DNA of 64,000 bases from Ochromonas danica (lineage: Eukaryota; Sar; Chrysophyceae; Chromulinales; Chromulinaceae), in assembly GCA_015146655.1 (NCBI GenBank), contig VKHL01000007.1, positions 62,001 through 126,000 on the forward strand. The letters run 5' to 3'. The position numbers and the translations under genes are program-made. Positions 21,217 to 30,303 of the stretch are shown here, one piece after another. Position 1 is the stretch's first letter, and the number at the start of each line of letters is the position of its first letter. Under the pieces are notes generated by a model. That model saw only the letters and a list, made by a program, of their open reading frames with translations. It was not told where the DNA came from and searched no databases.

Positions 21217-21755
21217 GTCAACTATTCTATTTGTTTCTGTCTGAGCTGGATTGTGGAACAAGCGGATGGCAGGATGGAAAGGGTTCGGATTATTCGCCGC
21301 GATTGGCAGAAGAATCGCGTTTTAAACACCTGGGAGCTGTTTCTTGATTTCCTCCTGATGTGTCTGGTCACTGATGTCCTTGAAAGGAAGGAAATTCTAT
21401 GCTCGTATTAATTGTTACCCCTTCCGGTCAATCAAACCTCTTAGTGGTACTCAAGAATAAAGTGCTGTAACTCTTGTTCTCGAGGTTAAATGAATAAATG
21501 CATTAAGTCTGTGATGGTGGTGCTCTTCTGTGAGTTTGCGTGGTGGGTTGTTAAAAAATCAACTTTCGAAAAGTCATAAACTCTGCACAGAAAAGCATGA
21601 AAATCGGACTTCCAAGGCTATCCCGCAATCGGGATTGGCCCCACCACAGCAGTGAGAGGGCGATTGAAGGGCCAGCGCGGAAAGTCGCAATTGTTCTTTG
21701 CCTTTGTGGAGGGAATTGACAACATTCTACTATCCTTTCTCTCTATATATCAAAG
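21217..21755. other. Divergent spacer aquaporin B/prohibitin
   Basis: About 540 bases without a supported gene. The stretch near 21624 has CCCGCAATCGGGA, a short GC hairpin. A similar hairpin (GTCCCGCAACCGGGAC) lies near 2776 in the gene-poor stretch. Promoters for both flanking genes must lie here. Confidence 0.4.
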
Positions 21756-22926
21756 ATGAATAACTTACGTCAAGCTTTTGCGCAGGCGGCATCGAAGGCT
21801 AAGGCTGCCAGTGGTGGAAATCCTGAGGCTCCCAAGGGTCTGGGAGCTGCCGCAACCGTCCTCTTCGCTCTTGGCCTCGGCTCTTATGGTGCATACAAGT
21901 CTATGGTCACTATTCAACCTGGTCATGCTGCTCTGATTTATAATCGTTTTGGCGGTCTTGATGAGAAGACTGTTCTTCTTGAAGGATTGAACTTTGTCAT
22001 CCCCTGGTTCCAGCGTACTGTCGAATTCGATGTGCGAACCCGTCCCCAGCCTATCGATACTCAGAGTGGAAGCAAAGGTATACCACATTTTAGTGGACTA
22101 ATAATTCTGTGACTTGAGTGCTAACTGAGTGGAATATGGTGGACTGTGTCAGATCTCCAGATGGTGCAAATCTCCCTCCGCGTCCTCTTCAAGCCCGACC
22201 CCACCCAATTGCCTTTCATCTATCGCAGATTGGGCAAAGGTGAGCATCTCTTACTTGAAATATGAGTACCTTCTCAGAAGAGCTGGAAACTTAAAAGTCT
22301 TCTTGTGTGGCGCGTAGACTTCGATCAGCGTGTGCTTCCTTCAATTGTCAACGAGGTCACCAAGGCCGTCGTTGCCCAATATAACGCCTCGGAGCTCTTG
22401 ACCAAGCGTAACGTTGTGAGCAAGCAGATTCGCGATATGTTGACTATGCGATCCAACGATTTCAAGATTCTCTTGGATGATGTTGCTATCACTCATCTTG
22501 CCTTCTCCAAGGAGTACACCGCCGCTGTGGAGGCTAAGCAGGTCGCCCAACAGGATGCTGAGAGAGCGAAGTATATTGTTGACAAGGCTATTCAAGAGAA
22601 GAAGTCTATTGTCATCAAGGCCCAGGGAGAGGCTCAATCTGCTCATCTCATTGGAAATGTACGTCTTTCATGATGAACTCAATGCCTTTATATTCGATGC
22701 TCTGACCTGTGACTACTACCCTCTATTTTCTCCACAGGCCATCCAGAAGAACCCTGCTTTCGTGCAACTGCGTCGCATTGAGGCTGCCAAGGACATCGCG
22801 AACACCCTCGTGAGCTCCACTAACAAGGTCTACCTCAGCGCCGATAGTTTAATGATCAACACCTTGGGCGATGAGACCAAGGTTGAGGCTCCTGTTGCCG
22901 CCAAGCAGAGCTCTAGCCTCTTCTAA
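21756..22926 (+). CDS. PHB2: Prohibitin 2-like mitochondrial scaffold protein
   Basis: Four exons: 21756-22077, 22153-22239, 22318-22658 and 22738-22926, with introns of 75, 78 and 79 bases in phases 1, 1 and 0; 312 residues, the usual length. An N-terminal hydrophobic anchor (residues 30-50) is followed by the PHB/SPFH domain with family blocks [30 protein letters not shown] and [20 protein letters not shown]. The coiled-coil region has [20 protein letters not shown] and [19 protein letters not shown]. Prohibitins form ring complexes in the inner mitochondrial membrane that chaperone proteins and control proteases. The long N-terminal segment and sequence style favour PHB2 over PHB1. The frame is continuous across all three junctions. 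Confidence 0.93.
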
Positions 22927-23054
22927 ATGGGGGGCGGGCTCGAATTGTTGCTAATGTTGTTATAGCTATGCTAGGAGATGTTTGTAAGGTTACTTAGCAA
23001 CATCTGTATAGGGAACGAGTTTGAGTTATAATCTGCAATTTACGAGTTTGCAGC

Positions 23055-24185
23055 ATGGATAGTGTGACTTCTCTCAGCGGGTTAGGGTTAGGGTTAGATA
23101 ACAACTGTGAAAAGATGGCTATGCTCCTGCCCTCCAACTCTCTCTTGCTCTTGATATGCACTGTCCAATTTCTCACCATCCTGTACATGCTCTCTATTGA
23201 AGGAAGAGGAGGTGGGAGATGCGACGCACCGCCCTCACCAGCTATTGTGACATCAACACAAACCAGCCATGACGAGGAGGCGAAGAACCAGACCCTGCAG
23301 TCTCCTTCTCTCACCAAGCAGTACCCTGCTGTGGCAGCCATGGTGATGCTTGGTCAGCCTAAATGGTTTCAACGGCGGTATACCTTCATGGTCCAGAATG
23401 TTCTGCACAATATTCCGCAAGACTGGGCTGTGCAGATCTTCCACTCCACAGACAGACACACTCTGGCAGGGATCACCCTCAACACCGGCCTGGACCGTCT
23501 TGTTCAATCAGGTCGCATCCTGCTCACTCCTATTCCTGAGGCATTACAGAAGCGAAAGAAGAGACGAATCGAACTCATGGCCGATCAGTGGCTGTGGCAA
23601 AACCTCGTGGCTGATAAGGTCTTGATTTTCAGTGGAACCACTGTCATATGTAGCAATTCTCCTTATCAAATCGAGGATTTCTTGTCTTTTGATTACATTG
23701 GCGCTCCTTGGGATGCTCATCATGGCCTGGGTGGTGAGGGTAGCATTAGTCTTCGCAGCCGCCAGCTGATGATCGCCATTCTGACATACGAGGAAGAGAA
23801 GCATCAGCAGAAGAGTGAAGAAGACCGTGCTAACGCTTATAAAACCTACGGCTATGAAGACCATTTCTTTGTGTCCAGGATAGTGGAGATGCAGCGTAAA
23901 GGTATCTTGTCTGGTAGTGACTATCGAATAGCCGCGAAGAACGACTCCATGCGCTTCGCAGCTTTTGAGCAGTATCAACATGATGATGTCTGGGCAGTGT
24001 CTGGTACCTTGCCTAGTATACCTTTCGATCGACGAGATAAGTTCCTCGGGTTATGCCCCGAGGTGAAGATCTTCTATCCTGCTCTGCACGATCCCAATTG
24101 CTTTGGTGCGGCACCAAATGGTCCTGCTTGTGCTGCCACGATCTGTGCTTTGAAACCCAAGAGTAGTCGCCCAGGAGGCTGTTAG
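23055..24185 (+). CDS. DUF5672-type glycosyltransferase-like membrane protein
   Basis: Intronless, 376 residues. A hydrophobic segment near residues 27-46 (SNSLLLLICTVQFLTILYML) fits a type II membrane anchor, with the bulk of the protein in the Golgi or ER lumen. The catalytic-like region matches what I know of DUF5672: FSGTTVICSNSPYQIEDFL, DYIGAPWD, GGEGSISLRSRQLM, and YEDHFFVSRI with its acidic pair. DUF5672 is often found in protist and animal proteins that resemble glycosyltransferases; donor and acceptor are unknown. An alternative start at the ATG of codon 21 would put the anchor nearer the terminus. The 5' coding region contains two and a half units of TTAGGG, read as a Gly-Leu repeat. 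Confidence 0.75.
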   Translation: MDSVTSLSGLGLGLDNNCEKMAMLLPSNSLLLLICTVQFLTILYMLSIEGRGGGRCDAPPSPAIVTSTQTSHDEEAKNQTLQSPSLTKQYPAVAAMVMLGQPKWFQRRYTFMVQNVLHNIPQDWAVQIFHSTDRHTLAGITLNTGLDRLVQSGRILLTPIPEALQKRKKRRIELMADQWLWQNLVADKVLIFSGTTVICSNSPYQIEDFLSFDYIGAPWDAHHGLGGEGSISLRSRQLMIAILTYEEEKHQQKSEEDRANAYKTYGYEDHFFVSRIVEMQRKGILSGSDYRIAAKNDSMRFAAFEQYQHDDVWAVSGTLPSIPFDRRDKFLGLCPEVKIFYPALHDPNCFGAAPNGPACAATICALKPKSSRPGGC

Positions 24186-24232
24186 AGCATGTCGAAATCA
24201 TTGACTATCCGATGCTATCCAACTATTCGAGA

Positions 24233-26332
24233 CTAAAAGACGTCGTCGCCTACACCCACGCCTTTATCAGTCTCAAATACAATTGATAACTCACAGTGTA
24301 GCTTCTCAAGCTGCAAAAGAACTTTGTCCATGATATCTTCTCGTAGAACGAGTTGACAGCCTCGAGTCAGTCCTCCGCGAAGAACGAGAGCGACCACATC
24401 CTTTGCCTTCACTCCATCGAGAGATAACCTGCGCAGCTTAGGAAAGGTCTCTGGAATCTTCTCCAATACTACTGTGGCAATGCCTTTGTGTGGACCAATG
24501 CCAAAGCTGGAGATATTGTGACTGCTGCAAGACAATCCCTCCAGCAGAGCCAAGAGAGTCTTTGTCTCCAAATGACTTCCTTTCACCTCCAAGACGCGCA
24601 GACGAGGACACCAAACGGGAATCATCTTCCAGGTTTTGGAATGCATGTTCAACGAGTGCAAGCAGAGATTGTGCAAATTGGGACACTTGGCCAACAAACG
24701 CTGCACAACTTCTCCGCGATTCATGTTTGGATGCAAAGCTAACTGAAGATGAGTTAGTGAAGGTCCAAAACGATCGGCTAAGATTTGCAAGCTAAGATCG
24801 TCTAGAGTGGGTCCGATACCCTCGACCATCCTCAAGCGATGAATGGGCAAGGAGACGTGACTGAGGAAGTGCAAAATATCCGCCACTCGCTCACGTTCCC
24901 TTTCACGGTCACGTTCTTGAACAAAGGGAACAACGATATTATCCAAGGTGAGATGAATGCATCGGCTGCTGTTATTGTTGTTGTTATTGTTGTCCGGCTG
25001 GGTGCTGGTGGTCACACAACAGACTGCGCCAGGAACAGAAACATACTGCAAGAATGGACAATGTTTCACAGCTTCGAGGATGCTTTGCAAGGAGACATCC
25101 GCATGGAAGGCCACGTCAATACGATGTAGATGGGGACATTTTAAGATAATCTCATGGAAGGTTTCGTCGGTGATCATTAGACTGTTGGCTGGGAGCTCAG
25201 GATTGACTGCGAGGCCCAGGCTGTGGATGTCTGGATGACGATCACAAAACCTCAAAATCTTCTCTACAGACAGTTTGTTACCAATGAGCAACAAGGTATG
25301 CAACGCAGCACATCGCATACTGATCAAATCTAATGTGGGCACATCGAGGTATCCACAGCGCAGATATTGAAGTGTGGAGGCTGATTGGCAGGCAATTTGT
25401 CCGATGAGTCTACAGTCCAGCCAATCATGCTCGATGAAGGAAAGCTCTTGTAAAGAGAGCTGCATCTCTGCGATGGCTTGGAGGTGGCGGTCTGTGATGT
25501 CGTGCCAGTTCTCACAAGCCAAGCTCTGCAGCAGAGGGAAGAGTGCGAGGAAGGCCTGGACATGACTCGGAGTGAGGACAAAGTCTCGGCTGTTATCATC
25601 ATCTTCTCCCCCTCCCCCTCCCTCTCTAATGGCCCCTTTCAGCTGTCTCGCGATCTCAGTGGGAGGCTGCTGGACAACAACAACCTGGTCCTCCTCGTCC
25701 ATACTTGTGTTGCTCGAGACCAATGCACTGCCAAGGATGCGCTCGCCTGAATCACCTCCTAGAGCCACTCCCGTCTTAGGATCTTCACTCACCACTATGT
25801 TCTCGGTCATCTTGTTGAGAGCCAGATCGTCGATGAAGTCGCCGCCTTCCTCTTCCTCCAGGCCCTCGATACCGTCGCCTTCGCTATCCATCTCCGCCTC
25901 CTCCTGCTCCTCGCCGTTCACACTACCATCTTCTGCATTGTCGCACAATGAGAGACGGTGAATGAAGGGGAAGAGCTGGTTGCCCGCGAAGACCTCCACA
26001 AGTCTGGGCAGGTGCCTCAGCTTGATGTTCAAGGCCAAGAGATGCATCTCTCGACTGACCATCCAACGTAGAAACCCTACCCACGCTTCACTTGAGTCGT
26101 TGTCGTTGATTTGCTCAAGGATGGGGTCCAAGCGTGTCTTGGCAGAGCGGTTGCTATCCTCACCCAGTCCGCAGGGCGGAGGCTGGATGCCGTCGGGGTG
26201 AGCGAAGAGACCCAAGAGCACTTCGCGACTCTCTTTATGTAGACATGCCACATCCAAAGCTGATAAATCCTTCCAAGATAGCCACTCCCTGAGAAGGGAG
26301 GCAAGAATGGGGGCGGGCAGGTTGAAGGTCAT
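24233..26332 (-). CDS. LRR/F-box-like protein, long paralogue
   Basis: Intronless, 699 residues from the ATG at 26332. The open frame extends upstream only through a GTG codon. The N terminus (LREWLSWKDLSALDVACLHK) is F-box-like and shares its pattern with the gene at 604. Numerous leucine-rich repeats follow, such as CPHLHRIDVAFH, CPFLQYVSV, CPNLHNLCLHSLN and CPRLRVLEVKGSH. It is longer than its paralogue because of three low-complexity inserts: an acidic Glu/Asp-rich stretch near 150-190, an Asn run near 460, and an Arg-Glu repeat near 485. It is likely a substrate receptor or scaffold, possibly in SCF complexes. It ends 47 bases from the convergent DUF5672 gene. Confidence 0.7.
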   Translation of the reverse strand: MTFNLPAPILASLLREWLSWKDLSALDVACLHKESREVLLGLFAHPDGIQPPPCGLGEDSNRSAKTRLDPILEQINDNDSSEAWVGFLRWMVSREMHLLALNIKLRHLPRLVEVFAGNQLFPFIHRLSLCDNAEDGSVNGEEQEEAEMDSEGDGIEGLEEEEGGDFIDDLALNKMTENIVVSEDPKTGVALGGDSGERILGSALVSSNTSMDEEDQVVVVQQPPTEIARQLKGAIREGGGGGEDDDNSRDFVLTPSHVQAFLALFPLLQSLACENWHDITDRHLQAIAEMQLSLQELSFIEHDWLDCRLIGQIACQSASTLQYLRCGYLDVPTLDLISMRCAALHTLLLIGNKLSVEKILRFCDRHPDIHSLGLAVNPELPANSLMITDETFHEIILKCPHLHRIDVAFHADVSLQSILEAVKHCPFLQYVSVPGAVCCVTTSTQPDNNNNNNNSSRCIHLTLDNIVVPFVQERDRERERERVADILHFLSHVSLPIHRLRMVEGIGPTLDDLSLQILADRFGPSLTHLQLALHPNMNRGEVVQRLLAKCPNLHNLCLHSLNMHSKTWKMIPVWCPRLRVLEVKGSHLETKTLLALLEGLSCSSHNISSFGIGPHKGIATVVLEKIPETFPKLRRLSLDGVKAKDVVALVLRGGLTRGCQLVLREDIMDKVLLQLEKLHCELSIVFETDKGVGVGDDVF

Positions 26333-26390
26333 CCACTCACTCTTTCTTGCCGTGCTGCTGAAGTTCTTCAACACCACCCAGATCTGAATA

Positions 26391-26438
26391 TCTGGAGTTC
26401 TGATTATCTGGAGTTCTGATTATCTGGAGATTTGAAGA
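26391..26438. repeat. 16-base tandem repeat in LRR promoter
   Basis: The unit TCTGGAGTTCTGATTA occurs at 26391 and 26407, with a third diverged copy at 26423 (TCTGGAGATTTGAAGA). It sits about 60 bases upstream of the minus-strand LRR gene start. The shared TCTGGAG core links it to the promoter motif at 498-518 of the paralogue. Confidence 0.6.
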
Positions 26439-26558
26439 TTTGGGTTCTTATTTCGTTTAGCCCTAAGTCGTAAGTATCAAGTGTGGAGGGTTACTTTACT
26501 GTAGACCTGGTCTTCCACGAGGTAGATACTGTATGAAAAGATTAAAGCAAAGTAGGTC

Positions 26559-27695
26559 TTATAGACTTTGAGAGAGGATCTTCTTGAGCGCTTGGTCAAG
26601 GTCGGCATCTTCGAAGACAAAGCCTGCCTCGAGAATCTTCTTGGGGACCACTCGCTGACCTCCCAAGAGCATCTCTCGCCCCATTTGACCAAAGACATTC
26701 TGGGCAACGAATTCTGGTAGAGGGAAGAACCAAGGCCTCCAAAGCGCTTTGCCAAGGGCAGCAGAGAACTCCGCATTAGTGACGGCCTGAGGTGAGCAGA
26801 CATTGACGGGTCCAGACAGCTGGCGTGACTCAGCAGCGAAGAGCACAGCGCGCAAAGAGTCCTGGAGGGTGACCCAAGGAAGCGGTTGCTGCCCACTACC
26901 CACAGGGCCTCCCAGACCTTTTACCCATCCAGAGCACAGTGATCAGCCTTCATTGAAATAGCGACAAAGAGACTTCTTACCCCATGAGAAGACCGGGAGT
27001 AGCTTGGCCAGCATGCCTGCCTCAGTGGAGAGGATGGGAGCGAGGCGCAGACAGACAGTCCTCACGCCAGCCTCCTGCTGGGCACGCAGCGCCTCTCTCT
27101 CCCAGTTCTCCACCACCTCTGCAAGGAAGCCACTGCCTCTCTGAGGACAGCTCTCATCGAATGCAGCGGCGAAGTCAGTGTATCCATAGTAACCCACAGC
27201 AGAGGCAGAGACCAGCACGGCGGGCTTCTTGCGCAGCGAGGCGAGGGTCTTCACGACGAGGCGGCTGCTCAATACGCGACTGTCCATAATACTGCGCTTC
27301 TTCTCCTCGCTCCATTGGCCAAGGAAGGCCAAGGGTCCCTCGCCAGAGGCCACATTGTCTCCAGCCAGGTGGATGAAGGCATCCAGGCCTTCCAAGAGGT
27401 CGACACGAGACAGCTTGCCCGATGAGACATCCCATTGGATAGAAGAGTCCTCGTCTGTTGCTGCCGGCGGCTGGCGAGAGATGCGAATGACTCGCACGCC
27501 CTGCGCCTCCAGGCCGCGCGCCAGATGAGATCCCATCAACCCGCTAGCACCAGTGATGGCTACGGACTTGAGCTTTGTCTGTGGAAGAGAGATAGAGGCC
27601 ATCTTCAAGCAAGTGTGGTGAGGATGCGGTTGGTAGCCCAGGACAAGATGCAGCAGCAAGAGCAGCAGAAGCATGACGAGAGAAGACGTCCTCAT
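26559..27695 (-). CDS. SDR39U1/YfcH-type epimerase with plastid-type leader
   Basis: Two exons on the minus strand, 27695-26981 and 26917-26559, with a 63-base phase-1 intron; 357 residues. The start at 27695 is chosen because it places a signal peptide (MRTSSLVMLLLLLLLHLVLG) at the N terminus, with Tyr at the likely +1 position (YQPHPHH), as in red-lineage complex plastids. The mature domain opens with the Rossmann motif TGASGLMGSHLARGLE. It has the TIGR01777 family hallmarks: a motif around SASAVGYYGYTD, ESCPQRGSGFLAEV, and after the splice GLGGPVGSGQQPLPWVTLQD. In plants and cyanobacteria members affect plastid division or membrane processes, but the reaction is not established. The last 75 residues form the usual C-terminal helical domain. 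Confidence 0.88.
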
Positions 27696-27847
27696 CACTT
27701 CAATGCCATGCTGCTGCTGACCTGGCCTAGAAACTGCTTTTTCCACAACTAAGAAACAGTTTATCAAACACCATGCTTCTCTGCCTGTTTCTCCTGCTTC
27801 TCCCATCCTGCATCACCGTCACTCTGTCTTGGTCGAGGGCTAAGGTT

Positions 27848-27945
27848 TAGAAAACCATGATTTTCCTAGATAAAACTCTTCTTTGAAGAAGGGAAAATGC
27901 GCGTTTTCAAAGAAGAGTTGTATCTACGAAAATCAGGGTTTCCTA
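27848..27945. repeat. Imperfect 39-base inverted repeat (hairpin)
   Basis: Arms 27848-27886 and 27907-27945 pair with about four mismatches in 39, around a 20-base loop containing GCGCG. It lies in the divergent spacer between the epimerase and the WD-like gene. It could be a small palindromic transposon relic or a structured RNA. No flanking target-site duplication was seen. Confidence 0.65.
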
Positions 27946-28134
27946 AATGTAAAATCAGGGTTTTTTATGTATTTCCTTAACGCAATTGAGGTATTTCCTC
28001 ACTAGATTTATGTATTTGCTCTGTATTTATGTAAATGGTCAGAAAAAACTCGACTTCTGAAAAAGGCTGCGAATCGGCTAAGGTCCTTAATTTAAGTTCT
28101 AACACAGAGTGACCGTGACAGACTTTGGCATAGA

Positions 28135-29823
28135 ATGAGCAGACGAGGAGGAAATGGTCAGAGTCACACTCATCGCTCGGCTTATGGTAAAGATCGAGCA
28201 GAGGATACGTCTAGGAGGAAGAGAGAGCGCAAGCGTCGCCCTCCAGTGGCTGCAGTCAACCCTTTGATAGAAGAGGGCCTGCGCCTGCAGCGAGAGAAGG
28301 CTCGCAGGCAGCAAGAAGAGGAACAAGACGGCAAGCAGCAGCAGGAGCAGGAGGAGGAGAACAAGCAGGAGGAGAAGCAGCATAAGGCTGTGGGTTGGCT
28401 TCCCTTTGCCTTCCGCCACCTTTGGTCCAGTAGCAGTCTATTGGATGATGACCACAGCCTCCCTCCTCCTCCTGCTACTGCTGCTGCTGTTACTGCTCTT
28501 TCCTCCAGTGTTGCTGGAAGGGTAACCGATGCGCTGAGAGGTCGAGAGCTCGGACTCTTCTCCTTCTCGGCCTTCCCTACGCGATGCAAAACGCTTTTCC
28601 TCAACTTGCCCATCCTGAGGCCCTCGACACGCCTGGTCAGTCCTCCATCTGCACTTGCTGAGGACCTCTTTCACGGCCAGCTCTCCTCTCTTGACCTCTG
28701 CTGTCACGCAGCCTTCGGAGTCGCCGTGGCCACGCCCCGAATGGTCGCCTTCTATCAACACGGCCGAGGCCAGCAGCAGGCCGACGTGTTGCACTACGAC
28801 AGGTCATTGGAGCTCTTTCCAGGTCAAGTGAAGGCAAGTATGGCCGTGGCGGGCGACATGATGCGAACCTTTCTCCTTCACAACCAGTCCTCCTCCTCTT
28901 TCCATCAACAACAACCAGCTTATTGCACTGCACGGTGGATCTTGAAGAGGTCACAGAGAGAATCCTATGAAGTTGAGACGATCCACTTGCCCTATGGAGA
29001 TGTTGTGGACTATGGCTCAGTCATCTGCTGGAATCAGTCGGCCAGCGCGCTCTACTTGTCTTCTCTTAAAGGACTCGTGGAGATTCGACTTGAAGAGGCG
29101 AGACAGCACGCTCACTATCCCGTCCATCGCCAACGAGGTCCTTCACATCTCACAGCTCTCTGTCCAGATGATTTGCAGAGCTCGCAGGGGGACATGACTC
29201 TCTGGGCAGGCTGCAGGAATGGCAGCGTGCATCGTATCGATCTCCGCAAAGGTTGGATCCACAGCCAGATCTCAGCACAGCGAAACATGAAGTTTTGTGT
29301 GGACAAGGTCGCAACGATGCCTCTTCATGGAAACCTCCTTGTCGCCTCAGATGTCTCGAATGAGATTGCTTTGTTTGACGTGCGCAGTCTCTCCCATCCA
29401 GTGCGTGTATTACAGAAAGGTGTGGAGGGAGGGTTGAAGCGCAATGGCTTTTGGCTTACAGCAGACGAGGAGATGATTGTGGCGAGATATAACGCGAGCA
29501 AAAAGAACGAAAAGGGACCAATGCGATTAGCTTATTTGTCCACCTGGGCTGAACACGACCGCTTTGGCGCTCCCGTCTCTCTGAGATTGTCGGACTGCGA
29601 AGAGTTTGGAACCTTTCAGCTGGCTCATGACTGCACTGTGGGGAGTAAGTGGAGTCATGCCCAAGACCCTTTAGTTCGCGCTGATGCTGAAGTTTGCTGG
29701 GGTGTGTGCAGTCCCTCTGATGGGAATGTCTCCTCGACATTGAGACTCTTCACTCTTGGACAAAGGGCGGTAGATGTGGACGACAACATTGATGGACTAG
29801 AAAGAAGGGAAGCAGTATCGTAG
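28135..29823 (+). CDS. WD-repeat-like protein, family uncertain
   Basis: Intronless, 562 residues. The first 90 residues are basic then Gln/Glu-rich and probably coiled coil (EEGLRLQREKARRQQEEEQD). From about 160 onwards the sequence has propeller-like blades: FHGQLSSLDLCCHAAFGVAV, MTLWAGCRNGSVHRIDLRKG, NLLVASDVSNEIALFDVRS and CWGVCSPSDGNVSSTLRLF. The combination of a basic N terminus and a degenerate propeller ending near FDVRS is reminiscent of DCAF4/WDR21-type CUL4-DDB1 receptors, but I cannot establish that. No signal or membrane segment is seen, so it is nuclear or cytosolic. The 5' flank holds a CCTTAATTTAAGTTC element near 28085. Confidence 0.6.
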   Translation: MSRRGGNGQSHTHRSAYGKDRAEDTSRRKRERKRRPPVAAVNPLIEEGLRLQREKARRQQEEEQDGKQQQEQEEENKQEEKQHKAVGWLPFAFRHLWSSSSLLDDDHSLPPPPATAAAVTALSSSVAGRVTDALRGRELGLFSFSAFPTRCKTLFLNLPILRPSTRLVSPPSALAEDLFHGQLSSLDLCCHAAFGVAVATPRMVAFYQHGRGQQQADVLHYDRSLELFPGQVKASMAVAGDMMRTFLLHNQSSSSFHQQQPAYCTARWILKRSQRESYEVETIHLPYGDVVDYGSVICWNQSASALYLSSLKGLVEIRLEEARQHAHYPVHRQRGPSHLTALCPDDLQSSQGDMTLWAGCRNGSVHRIDLRKGWIHSQISAQRNMKFCVDKVATMPLHGNLLVASDVSNEIALFDVRSLSHPVRVLQKGVEGGLKRNGFWLTADEEMIVARYNASKKNEKGPMRLAYLSTWAEHDRFGAPVSLRLSDCEEFGTFQLAHDCTVGSKWSHAQDPLVRADAEVCWGVCSPSDGNVSSTLRLFTLGQRAVDVDDNIDGLERREAVS

Positions 29824-30303
29824 TGTTAGTGGGAGAGTTGATCGTACCAGCTGGACAAATTCGCGAAAACTGCTGTCAATGCTGTTACTGCTACTACTAA
29901 AGTTACAACCAGTGCTAGAGCTAGTGGCACTGCTATCACTACTAGTATAGTCACGGATTCTTAACTTTGAGTGGTTGGCAGTCTTGAAGACTCTTTCCAG
30001 CCTTTTGTTCCTGGGAAATCGATCATAGGCAATAATGTTGTGATATTGTTAGCATATAATGTACTATAATACACTGCACTGCCCAAACACAGTGAATTGT
30101 TTTAAAATCCTCGGAGAAGTTCCATGGCGTAATGGTTCCTTTCAATCAATGCACGTCACCTGATTGCTTTTTCCGAGCTTAGCAGTACTGGATCTTCTTG
30201 TCTAACCCCACTCTTGATCTTATGGTGGATTCCATGGAATCCATTAGCAACAATGTTATGTGGGGTGGGTGGAGAGGGACTGCGGCTAGAGAAGACAGTC
30301 ACG
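29824..30303. other. Intergenic, leads into the duplicated clpP promoter
   Basis: No gene is supported in 29824-30200. From about 30214 the sequence matches the clpP 5' region (35340 onwards), including an 18-base perfect palindrome TGGATTCCATGGAATCCA at 30226-30243. Confidence 0.6.
30226..30243. promoter_or_regulatory. 18-base palindrome in clpP-type promoter (copy 1 of 3)
   Basis: TGGATTCCATGGAATCCA equals its own reverse complement. It lies 61-78 bases upstream of the ATG in this copy, and recurs at 32749-32766 and 35350-35367 at similar distances. It is a candidate dyad binding site duplicated with the clpP leader. Confidence 0.45.

Noticed and set aside
23082-23098. TTAGGG units as a chromosome end
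   Set aside because: Genes continue on both sides and the tract is under 20 bases, so it is not a telomere.
28099-28613. Leu/Ser-rich minus-strand frames opposite the WD-like gene
   Set aside because: They mirror the Gln/Glu-rich coding segment of the plus-strand gene and have no independent support.
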